Shown here in pieces: positions 16,365 through 25,517 of a DNA stretch of 64,000 nt. Source of the DNA: Polyangiaceae bacterium (GTDB lineage Bacteria > Myxococcota_A > Polyangia > Polyangiales > Polyangiaceae); assembly GCA_016719945.1 (NCBI GenBank), contig JADJYE010000010.1, positions 173,736 to 237,735 on the forward strand. Direction: 5' to 3'. A model generated the notes under the pieces. It did no database searches, had not been told where the DNA came from, and saw only the letters and a list, made by a program, of their open reading frames with translations. Both the position numbers and the translations under genes were made by a program. Each line of letters starts with the position of its first letter. Within the stretch, counting starts at the first letter, position 1.

Positions 16365-17345
16365 ATGGTTGCCTTCAACGGCAACGTCCGTCGCGTTCCC
16401 TGCAGGCTCGGGCGTGGTCCGACGTTCTCGATTCTGCGCGACGGCGAATCGTCCTTCTTGCTGTTCTTTCGCGGTGGCGCCATCGCTCGCTGGAATGCGG
16501 CGGAAACGGCTGTTACTCGCACTTGGCTTGCCTTTCACCAGGTTGGAGAGATGACGGGGTGGCCGAAGCCGCTTGTCCAGTCCCACACCCGGCGTATCGT
16601 GGTCCACGATGACTGGACGGTGTGGGTCTGGAGCCCGGATGGCCGGACGCATCAGGGTATTCAGTCGGACGCTGCTATTGGAACGATTGCAGCTCTTCCC
16701 GGGACCACGGACCGCATTGCGGTCGCGTATCGGAACGGTCGCGTCGACATTCTCGATGAGCAGTGTCAGGTTGTCGGAAGCCACGCGGCCGCTGAAGCGG
16801 GGACCTGGGACCTTTGTGCCACGGCCTCAGAATTGTTCGTCGGACATCAGCGCTCCATCGGAGCTGTCGACTTTTTCGGACAGCCTACTCGAAGTCCGAT
16901 CGCTCTGCCCGACATGGTACTACATCTCGACAACTATGGCGGGATGATACTCGCCGGCTTGAACCACGGGCTATTGGGCCGGGTCGATCGCGGAGTATTC
17001 GAGTCTCTCGGCATTGGGCTCGCATTGGGCTGGGTCGAGGATCACCTAATAGTTCTTCGCAAGCCTTACGAGCTTGAGCGGGTCGGCTCGGACGGCGTGC
17101 AAGGTGGTTCAGTCCGATGTTCAGCGATCGACCAGCCCTTCGCGCTCGTTTCCGCGCCGGGACTGCGCGGTGTCGCTCTCGTCGGTCGTGGGGCCGTAAG
17201 CTGGCTCCGTCACGGTGACGAGCAGACGCGCTCGGCGTGGGCCGCGCCCAGCAGGATTCGCGCCTGTGTGCCGCTCGACAGTCGATCGCTTGTCATTGCT
17301 GGCGACGAGGAACTCTGGATTCTTGAGGGCTACCTCGAACAATGA
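16365..17345 (+). CDS. Putative immunity protein for RHS tip 1 (beta-propeller-like)
   Basis: 326 residues starting at ATG 16365, one base after the toxin stop (TAG C ATG), which implies translational coupling. No signal peptide or membrane helix is seen. The sequence is made of repeating beta segments with WD/propeller character (WTVWVWSPDGRTHQGI, RIAVAYRNGRVDILDE, LVIAGDEELWILEG). The family is not recognised; the immunity role is inferred only from position directly behind a polymorphic toxin tip. The GC content is visibly lower than the RHS body, as is usual for exchanged toxin/immunity modules. The frame is open further upstream to 16194, but that part is antisense-like and overlaps the tip. 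Confidence 0.6.
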   Translation: MVAFNGNVRRVPCRLGRGPTFSILRDGESSFLLFFRGGAIARWNAAETAVTRTWLAFHQVGEMTGWPKPLVQSHTRRIVVHDDWTVWVWSPDGRTHQGIQSDAAIGTIAALPGTTDRIAVAYRNGRVDILDEQCQVVGSHAAAEAGTWDLCATASELFVGHQRSIGAVDFFGQPTRSPIALPDMVLHLDNYGGMILAGLNHGLLGRVDRGVFESLGIGLALGWVEDHLIVLRKPYELERVGSDGVQGGSVRCSAIDQPFALVSAPGLRGVALVGRGAVSWLRHGDEQTRSAWAAPSRIRACVPLDSRSLVIAGDEELWILEGYLEQ

Positions 17346-17460
17346 CGGAGGGTGTCTGGGTCACGCTGGCGGCGCTAGTCACACCGCGCTCGTTGCGAGC
17401 GGTGAGCCTCGAATGCGTTTCTCCGAGTGTGACTGCACGAGTTGATGCCATATCAGGTTT

Positions 17461-17548
17461 GCCGAACGCCTGCGTTGAGCTGCGGCCCGAGAGGGAGCGC
17501 GGAAGGCGCGACCGAGCGAGGGCCGTCAGCTCCAACGCGCAGTTCGGC
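17461..17548. repeat. 88-bp imperfect inverted repeat at the edge of DUF559 cassette A
   Basis: GCCGAAC at 17461-17467 pairs with GTTCGGC at 17542-17548, and inner blocks (GCGTTG / CAACGC, AGCTG / CAGCT, GGCC / GGCC) continue the stem. An equivalent 88-bp element lies at 56725-56812. Both lie just beyond the stop of the antisense DUF559 gene. It could be a terminator, a palindromic extragenic repeat or the end of a small mobile cassette. Confidence 0.8.
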
Positions 17549-17585
17549 GGGCTTTCACAACTGGTCGAGGAGCGTGGGTCGGGCC

Positions 17586-18020
17586 TCACCCGCCCTCGGC
17601 GAGCGCCGCGGCGACCCGCGCGACGGCCTCTGCGGTGCGCTCCTGCACAAGCGCGCGCGGCAGACGGAGCACCCGGTAGCCCATGCGAGCGAGGTCGCGG
17701 TCGCGGCGTGCGTCCGCCGCCACGCGTTGGGCGTGGACCTCGCCATCGACCTCGAGCACGAGCTTCGCTCGCGGCGCGAGGAAGTCGACGATGTAGCGCC
17801 CGAGCACAACCTGCCTGCGGAAGGGTGTGCCGAGCCGGCTACCGCGCAGGGCCTGCCAGAGCAGCGCTTCGGTGAGCGTGGGTGCCTTCCGAAACGCGGC
17901 GGCGCGTGCGACGATGGTGCAATGGGGTGTGCGCAAGAGGACCTCCCGAGCCCGGCGCCCTGGCCGGGCTTCGGCGACCCTTGGCGCAGCTGGCGTGACG
18001 CGCTCGGCGAAGGCTCGCAT
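17586..18020 (-). CDS. DUF559 (Vsr-like PD-(D/E)XK) endonuclease-domain protein, copy A
   Basis: 144 residues from ATG at 18018-18020. The domain runs from RKAPTLTEALLWQALRG to the C terminus, with RRQVVLGRYIVDFLAPRAKL and LEVDGEVHAQR giving the D...ExD nuclease-like signature of DUF559, then RRDRDLARMGYRVLRLP. DUF559 proteins are related to very-short-patch-repair nucleases; their substrates are mostly unknown. The gene is antisense to the RHS genes and lies exactly between immunity gene 1 and the truncated RHS fragment. A near-identical copy occupies the same position in locus 2. Start choice is uncertain because the frame is open far upstream. Confidence 0.8.
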   Translation of the reverse strand: MRAFAERVTPAAPRVAEARPGRRAREVLLRTPHCTIVARAAAFRKAPTLTEALLWQALRGSRLGTPFRRQVVLGRYIVDFLAPRAKLVLEVDGEVHAQRVAADARRDRDLARMGYRVLRLPRALVQERTAEAVARVAAALAEGG

Positions 18021-18345
18021 CGTGGTGCATCGGCCCGCGACCTCCACGCCTCCGTGCTCACCGACGAGCGCGGCGCGCCACGTGCGCCGCCGAGCCGGGG
18101 CCCGGCCAGGGCGCCGCGTGGAGTCCGTCGCTGTGCAGCATCGCGCGTCGACGCCAACCCGAGGAGCGCAGCAAACGCGCGCCGCCGTCGCACCTGCCCA
18201 GCATCCACGCCCTCCCAGTCTTGGCTCCCACGTCCAAGCAAGGCGAGGCCTACCCCTCCCGCACGCGCGCAGGCCGGCAACGCCGGCCGAGCACGTGCAA
18301 GGGAGGGGAGGAGGCGCGAAGCGCCGGGGGGGTTGGGCATCACCG

Positions 18346-19361
18346 GGACCGACAACGGGGAGCTGCTGGGGAAGGTCGACACCGCCACGGGGGACACGAC
18401 GACCCTCGCGTATGACGCCGTGGGCAACCTCCGCGGCGTTGGACTCCCGGACGGCGATCTCGTGGAGTACCTCGTCGACGGTCGAGGACGGCGCGTGGGC
18501 AAGAGGGTCAACGGCGTGCTCGAGCGGGGGTGGCTCTGGCGCGGCCAGCTGCAGCCCGTCGCGGAGCTCGACGGCACGGGCAACGTTGTCGCGAGATTTG
18601 TCCTCGCCGGCGGCGTCAACGTGCCGGCCTTGATGGTGACGCCCACGGCCACGTATCGGTTGGTGACCGACCACCTCGGCAGCGTGAGGCGAGTGGCGGA
18701 CATCGCGACGGGGGCGGTCGCGCAGGAGCTCGACTACGACGCCTGGGGCCGGGTGCTGCTGGACACCAGCCCCGGGCTGCAGCCCTTTGGGTTTGCGGGC
18801 GGGCTGTACGACCCGGACACCGGGCTGGTGCGGTTTGGCGCGCGGGACTACGACGCGGAGACCGGGCGGTGGACGGCGAAGGATCCGATCGGCATGGGTC
18901 GCGCTTCGTTGAACCTCTTTCAATATGCGTGGGCGGCTCCTCAGCACTTCAGCGACCCGGAAGGGAGGCTGCCCGTCCTCTGGCCATGGGTACCACCGGA
19001 TGCCAGCCAACTCTGGGATGAGCTTTTCGGGGAGCCCGTGGTGGAGCGAATTCTTGACGACGTCGAACTCCCATCTCCAGGCTCCGAAGGATCGCCAACC
19101 GTTGTTGATCCGTTGGATTGTGTCTTCGGAGCGGAGTGCGTTGGGGTCTCCGGGATAGGAACGTTCTTTCCTCAATGTCACGTGGTCCGGACGTCAGAGA
19201 TCGCGTCTTGCTGCCGCAAGGCAACGGGGTACACAGGTGAGGATCTTGGGCAGGACGCGTCCGGCGATGACATTTGCCCTGCCCTGCCTCAGGAGGAGCT
19301 GCTGGCGTACGTCCGTTTCAAGATCTGCCTTACGGACAGCCTAATCGCGCACGGTTTCTGA
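18346..19361 (+). pseudogene. Orphan 5'-truncated RHS fragment with toxin tip 2
   Basis: RHS homology begins abruptly at GGACCGACAACGGGGAGCTG, directly after the DUF559 cassette (junction ...GGGCATCAC). It carries only the last YD repeats, the RHS core (GLYDPDTGLVRFGARDYDAE, DPIGMGRASLNLFQY) and a new tip. There is no credible start codon or signal peptide, so it is a silent module. The tip (from about 18950) is Cys-containing and not recognised: segments PWVPPDASQLWDELFGEPVV and CCRKATGYTGEDLG. It ends at TGA 19359-19361. The frame is intact, so fusion to a full RHS body by recombination would give a complete toxin. Such orphan tips are known in other RHS/CDI loci. Confidence 0.8.
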
Positions 19362-19362
19362 C

Positions 19363-20073
19363 ATGGCGATCGAATCTGAGCTGAAGCGCGCACAGGAGTT
19401 AGCCGACGCTCATCGGCCACATGCCGCAATCAGCGTTGCTCAAGAGGCGCTGGACTCGTGGCATGAACCCGAGGATCGTGCGAGCGAGGAGCGGTCCGCG
19501 GCCTTTCAGCTGGCGCGGCTGGTGGTCAACCTTCATCGAGAGACCAGTGCCGATGCACGCAGTCTCGAGAGAGCGACTTCCCGAGCCATCGAGCTCGGCG
19601 ACTGTGACTCGCCGGAGCTCGTGCGCGGGCTGCGCAGAGTGCGTGCGGCGGCCCTCGTCGAGCTGGGCGCGAACGTCGAAGCTGCGCGGGAACTGACAGC
19701 GGTCGCCGAGGAGCTTCTTTCCAATGAAGCGGGCTCGTCGCAGGCAGCGGCAGCGGTCATCGAGGCAGCGAATGCGCTGGTGGACGCCAAGAACTTTGGT
19801 GGGGCGCTAAGGTTGGTGGGCAGAGTGGCGCAAACCGGATCGGGAGTTCACCCGTTTACCACGATTGGGCTCGCGGTTTGTGAGGGCCGCGCGCGGCTTG
19901 CTCTCGGTGAGCCGGCGCTAGCAGCTGAGGCATTTGGGCGGGCTCTCGACAGTGTCGAGCGATTCGGTTCACGGCTCCTTCGTGCAGCGGAGATCCGAGC
20001 CTACCTCGACGCCTGCCAGCTGATTGCAGCCGCGGCCAGTTCTTGCAGCAAGCCATCACCGAAGCCGGAGTGA
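19363..20073 (+). CDS. Putative immunity protein for tip 2 (helical-repeat)
   Basis: 236 residues, almost entirely helical, with TPR-like character (ELADAHRPHAAISVAQEALD, ALGEPALAAEAFGRALDSVE). The ATG follows the tip 2 stop with a single base between (TGA C ATG), the same spacing as the first tip/immunity pair. No signal peptide. The immunity function is inferred from position. The family is not recognised with certainty. Confidence 0.65.
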   Translation: MAIESELKRAQELADAHRPHAAISVAQEALDSWHEPEDRASEERSAAFQLARLVVNLHRETSADARSLERATSRAIELGDCDSPELVRGLRRVRAAALVELGANVEAARELTAVAEELLSNEAGSSQAAAAVIEAANALVDAKNFGGALRLVGRVAQTGSGVHPFTTIGLAVCEGRARLALGEPALAAEAFGRALDSVERFGSRLLRAAEIRAYLDACQLIAAAASSCSKPSPKPE

Positions 20074-20316
20074 CGTCAAGCCATTGGAGGCAAACACCGT
20101 CATGGTGTTCCCACGTTGTAGATCGTAAGGGCGGCGGCCCAGGACGACGAACAGGTGGCCCGCGGGCAGGTCGTCTCCCCATTTCCGAGCGGACGCGCAC
20201 GCCGCGGCCGTACTGAGATCTTTCTCCGCCCGGAGGATTTCTTGGTTCTTGCACGCAATCAGATCGGTCTTGTGGTCACCGTCTACGCAGCAAGCGAGGT
20301 GGAGTGAGGAAACCAA
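20056..20316 (-). CDS. Small hypothetical protein
   Basis: 86 residues, convergent with and overlapping the end of immunity gene 2 by 18 bp. Contains CCVDGDHKTDLIACKNQEIL and DDLPAGHLFVVLGRRPYD. The composition looks protein-like and the DNA is AT-richer than average, but there is no recognised family and no clear ribosome site. It may be an eroded remnant. Confidence 0.3.
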   Translation of the reverse strand: MVSSLHLACCVDGDHKTDLIACKNQEILRAEKDLSTAAACASARKWGDDLPAGHLFVVLGRRPYDLQRGNTMTVFASNGLTSLRLR

Positions 20317-20397
20317 GAGCGCCCACGCTGAGCCGCGAAACCTGCAAGAGCCTCCGACCCTCGGCGTGGTAGACCTCGGGTGTGGACTGCGCTCGGA

Positions 20398-20668
20398 TCA
20401 TGCGGCCTCAACGCGTGCGGTGTAGCAACGTGAGAGATGGCGCCAGAAGGCCGGAAAGCGACCACTCTGGTGGACCGCACGCAGCGTGAGTACGCCGCGC
20501 AGGGCGGGCTCGCCAGCGCTGGAGCGCTCGCGCGGAGGGCGATGACGGTCTTCGCCGCGCTCTCCGGACGCCGCTGCCGACCGGAAGGTGAGCGAGGGGT
20601 GACGTAGCGCATTCGGTCTTTGTTGCGCCGGATGTAACCGAGATGCTCCCAGAGCTTCGTTTGGGCCC
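20398..20668 (-). pseudogene. Decayed ISKra4-like transposase fragment
   Basis: On the minus strand, LWEHLGYIRRNKDRMRY, then in a second frame LPVGSGV, then ESAAKTVIALR in the first frame, and finally GVLTLRAVHQSGRFPAFWRH in another frame. Together these resemble the C-terminal block of ISKra4-family transposases (RMRY ... GSGVVEA ... LTLRA). Several frameshifts and the missing N-terminal part show it is dead. Identification is from recalled family motifs. Confidence 0.45.
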
Positions 20669-21795
20669 CGGTTCGGTGGCCTCGGGTGCCTTGGAAGGAA
20701 GGTCTCGATCGAGTCGATGGTCGAATCGCGAGAGTCGAATCGTTCCTTCCATTCGTCAGGGTGCGTCTACGCACCTCAGGCGCGGGCTCGATGAGCGCGG
20801 TGCTCCGCCAGCCGCTCCATGAGGGTGGTATCGGTCGATCCCCTCCCCGACCCGTCACCCCTTCCTCCGGCTTCGGGCCTTCGCGGGTGCGATTCCATCT
20901 CCGGCGCACCGTCCTGGCGATACCGACTCCGAGAGTGGGCGTTCGACGGGCGCGGCCCGGCAATCCGCGGTCATGCTGTCAACGGGGGGTCGGGTCGTCG
21001 CACGCGGGAGACGCGTAGCGAATCGTCCGATCGCCTCGCCGTTCTCGTCGCAAGCTGACGGTCCCCATATGCCATCCGCCAGTTCACGTCGAATGGCGCG
21101 GGCGGCCGACGTTTGAGGGGCGCCGCGGGGGGGGGGGGGGGCTCGCTGGCCGGGCTCGTTGGTCGGCCGTGGCGATCGCGCGCCGCGGCGCCTCTGCCCG
21201 TCGCAGTGCCGCTCGATGCCTGACTGCGCTGTCGGCCGTTCGGCGGGCGATCGCTCCAGCGTCGTGCGCGAAGGCGGATTGCGCTGAGCCGCGGCCAAAA
21301 GCTCGGATGCTGGCGCATGTCTGAGCGCGTACCCGTGGGCGTGCTGAGAGCGAGCGCGGGCGTCGCATGCTCCACGGGCGTCTCCAGCTCGGCGGTACGA
21401 CAGTCGGACCGTTACGCACTCCCCTCGGTACGTCGCCCGGGAGATCGCCATCGGCCCGACGAGTCCGTGGTAGGTCACCGTCGCGTCCTCGTGGCGACGA
21501 TACAAGACCCGTCGGCGCGCACATCGTCCCGTAGCCCGCGCTGAGCTCGCGAAGGTCGTCTTCGGCGCACCTCGAGTTCGTTCCAGGGCACGTTCCGGTC
21601 CGCGAACCGGGGCGGCAGGACGCGCGTCGCGCCACCTCGTTCACGAGGCTCCGCTCGGGCTTGGCGGAATCGACCCGTGCATCTTCTCGGGAACCTCCGT
21701 CGGGGTTGGCTTCGCACCGCTTCGCGAGGGAACCCCGTTACAAATTCAGCTCCGAGGGCGATCCCCACCCGTAGACCTCCCTCGTGAGGTCGACG
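20669..21795. other. Intergenic region without a supportable gene
   Basis: About 1.1 kb on the far side of the transposase remnant. Open frames exist on both strands but none shows a recognised domain, ribosome site or convincing composition. A run of 15 G lies at 21127-21141. Probably eroded mobile DNA. Confidence 0.5.
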
Positions 21796-22350
21796 ATGAG
21801 CCGAGGGACCTGGGCCGTGTGGTTGCTCCTGACCGCCGGGTGCGGCGCGAACGTGGTGTTCGGCGAGGGTGGTGACGGCGCGGCGGGAGGCGGCGGCGCG
21901 GCGGACGACGGGTCGTTCGGCGCGGGGCCTTCGTCCGGTGGGGGTGGCGACGCGCCGACCGGGATCGTGACCGCCGAGATCGTCGAGGCCAAGCTCGGCG
22001 CGGACTGCATGCCGGAGGTCGGGCCGGACCCGATCCAGGGCTCGGTGCTCGTCTCGTACACCAACCTCGGCTCCACCGCCGGTGCGCTGGAGCTCGAGCG
22101 CGCCGAGGTGCTCTTCGCCTCGCAGGTCGAGGCGTGGGTCTTCCCCATCGCGCTGAGCCCGACCTCGAGCGGGGTGATCGCCGGAGGCACCTCCGCGCAG
22201 CTGGAGCACACCAAGGTCGCGACCGACGGCGACTCGTCCTTCGTGTGCAGCCTGTGCGGCCTGCCTGGGACGGTGTCCATCACCTGGCGGGCGGGGAACG
22301 GCACGCAGGTGACCGATCAGCTCGAGCTCACGCTCCTCTGCGCCTTGTAA
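21796..22350 (+). CDS. Lipoprotein, paralogue of the 24213-24773 product
   Basis: 184 residues. The signal ends in LLLTAGC, a good lipobox, followed by a Gly/Asp-rich linker (GEGGDGAAGGGGAADDG). GAGG lies about 8 nt before the ATG, favouring this start over GTG 21784. The globular part has AEIVEAKLGADC, GSVLVSYTNLGSTAGALELE, EVLFASQVEAWVFPIAL, then VCSLCGLPGTVSITWRAGNG. The same pattern occurs in the convergent lipoprotein at 24213-24773, so the two form a family. The paired Cys (CSLC) suggests a disulfide or metal site. The function is unknown. It is likely outer-membrane-anchored. Confidence 0.8.
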   Translation: MSRGTWAVWLLLTAGCGANVVFGEGGDGAAGGGGAADDGSFGAGPSSGGGGDAPTGIVTAEIVEAKLGADCMPEVGPDPIQGSVLVSYTNLGSTAGALELERAEVLFASQVEAWVFPIALSPTSSGVIAGGTSAQLEHTKVATDGDSSFVCSLCGLPGTVSITWRAGNGTQVTDQLELTLLCAL

Positions 22351-22420
22351 GCGCCCGAAGCGGCGCCCCGCTTGGGTCCACCCTTGGCGCTCCAGGAGCC
22401 GCGGGATAGCGTCGACCGCG

Positions 22421-24190
22421 ATGCGACCCATCCGTCTCCTGCTGCCGCTGCTCTCCGCGCTCCCGGTCCTGCTCACCACCGCCACCGGACACGCCGGCGG
22501 CACGGTGGTCGACCTCGTCCCCGACGCGCTCGACCCGCAGGCGTGTGGCGGTCAAGGATGCTGGACCAACCACCTGCGCGTCACCGATCTGGACGGCGAC
22601 GGGGACCTCGACCTGCTGCTGGTGAACTACGGGGACTTCTTCGGCGGCTCGAGCGACGCAGAGCCCCTCGTCATCTATGAGAACGACGGCGCCGGCTCGT
22701 TCACCAACGTCTCCGCGACCGCGCTCGGAAACTACTCCGGCGCGCACCACCAGGCTGCCGTCGGTGACGTGGACGGTGACGGCGACGTGGACCTCTACGC
22801 TCCGAGCGGAGACGGCTCCGCGCACGTGCTGTTCATCAACGACGGGAGCGGGGTGTTCACCGACGAGGCCGCGACGCGGCTGCCCACGGCCTATCCCCAG
22901 GGCGGCGCGGCCCGCATGGGCGACGTGGACTCGGACGGTGACCTCGACATCTTCGCCGCCGACGGCTACGCCACCAGCGGTCCGCCGTTTGGCCACCTGT
23001 ACCTCAACGATGGCGCAGGCGTGTTCGTCGAGTCGGCGGGCGCGATCCCCACGTCGATCGCGGGCGTCGACATCGACGACGTCGATTTCGCGGACGTCGA
23101 TCGCGACTTCGATCTCGATCTCCTGGTCAACGCGCACAACGGCGGGATCGGCGCGCTCTGGCTGAACGACGGGCAAGGGTCGTTCGCCGCCGGCGGCTCG
23201 CTGGCCCCGCCGGCCACGGGCAACAACCACTACAACATGAGCCCGTGTGACGTGGACGGCGACGGCGACCTCGACCTGTGGGTCGACAACATCGGCGGGG
23301 GCTTCACCGAGCAGCTCCAGATCAACGACGGCAGCGGCAACTTCAGCGACCAAACGGCGGCTCGCGTGAGCGGCAACCCAGGGGCGGACGACAACGGAGT
23401 GCTGTGCGCCGACATCGACGACGACGGCGACTTCGACGGGGTCGTGATCTCCCTCGGCACGGCGGAGCGCCTCTTGGTGAACGACGGCGCGGGCAACTTC
23501 ACCTTCGTCAGCGGCGCCTTCCCGGCTCCGACGAACTGCAGCCTGTGGGGCGAGTTTGGCGATCTCAACGGAGACGATCGGCTCGATCTGGTCACCGGCC
23601 AGGGGGAGTGCAGCAGCAGCGACGAGGTCTACTTCGGCAACACGGCGATGCCGGTCGACGCCACCGCGCCGACGATCATCGCGATCCGCGAGGTGCCCGA
23701 CGCGGAGCAAGGGAGCACGGCGTTCGTGCTCTTCGCCGTCTCGGATCGGACGGTGACCGACGATGGCCCTCAGCTCGAGCGAGCCTACGCCCTGCTAGAC
23801 ACCGTGGAGCTGGCGGGCACGTTCGCTGGTGGGGACCTGTTCCGCGTCGAGCTGCCCACGAGCACCCTGGGGACCGCCTCGTTCACCGTGTGCGCCGAAG
23901 ACCGCGCAGGAAACACCACCTGCTCGATGGCTCAGAGCTACACCGTGATCGAGTCGACCGGCACGGGTGGCGGCGGAGTCGGCGGCGGGCCGGGCACCGG
24001 CGGCGGGCCGGGCAGCGGCGGCGGCGCGGGCACCGGCGGGGACGCGACGGGCGGCGGCGGCTCCGGTGACGGGGGCGGCACAGACGACGGCTGCTCGTGC
24101 GGCGTCGAGGACGGGCGGAGCGGCTCGGCCTGGGCGCTGCTGCCCGCGCTCGGCCTGGGCCTCGCGCTCCGCCGGCGGCGCGGGCGGTAG
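22421..24190 (+). CDS. FG-GAP/VCBS-repeat surface protein with MYXO-CTERM tail
   Basis: 589 residues with a Sec signal (about the first 26 residues, ending GHA). The body is a beta-propeller of FG-GAP-type repeats with Ca-binding D-x-D-x-D loops: VTDLDGDGDLDLLLVNYGD, VGDVDGDGDVDLYAP, MGDVDSDGDLDIFAAD, CDVDGDGDLDLWVD. A Gly-rich spacer (about 515-555) follows. The tail CSCGVEDGRSG, a hydrophobic helix and RRRRGR is a MYXO-CTERM sorting signal, processed in this phylum for surface attachment. Flanked by two paralogous lipoproteins. Confidence 0.9.
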   Translation: MRPIRLLLPLLSALPVLLTTATGHAGGTVVDLVPDALDPQACGGQGCWTNHLRVTDLDGDGDLDLLLVNYGDFFGGSSDAEPLVIYENDGAGSFTNVSATALGNYSGAHHQAAVGDVDGDGDVDLYAPSGDGSAHVLFINDGSGVFTDEAATRLPTAYPQGGAARMGDVDSDGDLDIFAADGYATSGPPFGHLYLNDGAGVFVESAGAIPTSIAGVDIDDVDFADVDRDFDLDLLVNAHNGGIGALWLNDGQGSFAAGGSLAPPATGNNHYNMSPCDVDGDGDLDLWVDNIGGGFTEQLQINDGSGNFSDQTAARVSGNPGADDNGVLCADIDDDGDFDGVVISLGTAERLLVNDGAGNFTFVSGAFPAPTNCSLWGEFGDLNGDDRLDLVTGQGECSSSDEVYFGNTAMPVDATAPTIIAIREVPDAEQGSTAFVLFAVSDRTVTDDGPQLERAYALLDTVELAGTFAGGDLFRVELPTSTLGTASFTVCAEDRAGNTTCSMAQSYTVIESTGTGGGGVGGGPGTGGGPGSGGGAGTGGDATGGGGSGDGGGTDDGCSCGVEDGRSGSAWALLPALGLGLALRRRRGR

Positions 24191-24212
24191 ACACCGGGTC
24201 AGCCCCCGGTGG

Positions 24213-24773
24213 TCAGCCCCCGAGCTGGGCGCACTCGAGCGTGAAGTCGCGCACGCCCGACTGCTCGGCGCCGTCTGGCGCCCGCCAGGTCATCGACAGC
24301 TTCCCCGTCTGCCCGCACAAGCTGCAGAGCATCGCCGCTCCGCCGCTCCTTCCGGTTCTTGCGTGCGTGACGCGCTGCTTGGCGTGAGCGCCGGTGACCA
24401 CGCTCTTCGACGGCGTGAGCTCGACCGGAAACACCCACCCCTCGAGCGCCGAAGCGAACACGACCTCGCTGCGCACGACCTCCAGCGCCCCCGCCTCACC
24501 GTGCTCGTTGGCGTAAGACACCACGACGCCCCCTGCCAGGGGATCGTGGGCTCGCTCTCCGCCACACTCGGCCACCAGGCCCACGTCGACGATCTCGGCG
24601 TCGAGGCCGACCGTCGCCGCGTCCGGCGCGCGCTCGGGGAGCGTCGCTGCGCTCGGCGACACCTCGACCGTCGCGACGGCTCCCTGCGAAGCGCTCGCGT
24701 CGGGTGAGAGCGCCCTCCGGGGACTGCAAGCCAGGAGAAGGACCGGGAGAGCGGCGGCGAGCGTTCGACTCAT
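24213..24773 (-). CDS. Lipoprotein, paralogue of the 21796-22350 product
   Basis: 186 residues from ATG 24771-24773 (an ATG three codons earlier, 24782, is possible). The signal ends in LLLAC. The mature domain repeats the pattern of the paralogue: GGVVVSYANEHGEAGALEVV, EVVFASALEGWVFPVELTP, LCSLCGQTGKLSMTWRAPDG, FTLECA. It lies 22 bp from, and convergent with, the FG-GAP gene. Function unknown; conservation of the CSLC motif marks the likely structural core. Confidence 0.8.
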   Translation of the reverse strand: MSRTLAAALPVLLLACSPRRALSPDASASQGAVATVEVSPSAATLPERAPDAATVGLDAEIVDVGLVAECGGERAHDPLAGGVVVSYANEHGEAGALEVVRSEVVFASALEGWVFPVELTPSKSVVTGAHAKQRVTHARTGRSGGAAMLCSLCGQTGKLSMTWRAPDGAEQSGVRDFTLECAQLGG

Positions 24774-24888
24774 GGCGCCCATGTACGGACGCGGGCGCAG
24801 AAGGATCTGACGCCTGACGGCGTCTGCGCGCGCGTCGATCCCGCGCCAGCGGGCGCGCGACCTGATCTCGTCCCGGGCCGGTTCGCCC

Positions 24889-25338
24889 CTACAGCGTGGC
24901 GTTCATGCACGTCGGGCCGCACATGGCGCCGTTCGGCTCGGACTCCTGGTAGACGACCTCGCCCCCCTGCTCGGCCAGCACGCTGTCGTCGGGCGCGCTC
25001 AGCGTCACCAGGATCTGGTCGTTGTCTTCGGCTTCGTCCTCGTTCACCCAGACGTGGACCTCGACGCTAAGCACGTCCTCGAACGGGGCGATCGTGCAGC
25101 GATGCCCGCCCTCCAGCTCGCACACGAGCTGGTCTCCGTCAGCGACGATCGCGCCGGTGGAGCAGGCGCCGTTGACGCAGATCCGGAGCTCGGACCCTGC
25201 GAGCGGCGCATCGGCGGTGACGAATAGCGTCACGTCGACGCCGCTCTCGCAGCCGACCATGGTGCAGCCGCACCCTGCCACCTGAAGGGAGAGGGCCGCG
25301 GCCGCGGACCCGAGCAGCAAAGTTCGAAGGAAGCTCAT
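24889..25338 (-). CDS. Small Cys-rich lipoprotein
   Basis: 149 residues. The N terminus MSFLRTLLLGS and LSLQVAGC give a clear lipobox. GGAAG lies 7 nt before this ATG; ATG at 25345-25347 would add three residues. The mature part is acidic with several Cys (CGCTMVGC, CVNGACSTG, CGPTCMN), suggesting disulfides in a beta-sandwich (VEVHVWVNEDEAEDNDQILV). No family recognised. Confidence 0.75.
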   Translation of the reverse strand: MSFLRTLLLGSAAAALSLQVAGCGCTMVGCESGVDVTLFVTADAPLAGSELRICVNGACSTGAIVADGDQLVCELEGGHRCTIAPFEDVLSVEVHVWVNEDEAEDNDQILVTLSAPDDSVLAEQGGEVVYQESEPNGAMCGPTCMNATL

Positions 25339-25451
25339 GGCTTCCATGCGTAGCAACGCCCGTACCGCTCACGATCTCGCGTGGAGCACGGATGCAACAC
25401 GCGCTCGTCGCATGGCGTCGCGATCATGCCGCCGAACGACGGCGCGCGCGA

Positions 25452-25497
25452 AACGACGAAGCCCCCCGCCCGGGTCGGGAGGAGGGCTCGCGTCGTT
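25452..25497 (-). terminator. Rho-independent-type terminator after etfA
   Basis: AACGACG 25452-25458 pairs with CGTCGTT 25491-25497, and the inner GC-rich stem (GCCCCCCGCCC with GGGAGGAGGGC) gives a long hairpin. It begins about 20 bp beyond the etfA stop. It follows the minus-strand operon and faces nothing else nearby. Confidence 0.65.
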
Positions 25498-25517
25498 CGG
25501 GGCCGTGGGGCCGCCGC

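Noticed and set aside
17442..18345. Plus-strand protein reading through DUF559 cassette A into the orphan RHS fragment
   Set aside because: The frame is open, but its sequence is the antisense of the conserved DUF559 gene; no start or signal peptide supports a fusion protein.
21127..21141. G15 tract as a phase-variable promoter element
   Set aside because: No gene begins nearby on either strand that it could control; the region looks eroded.
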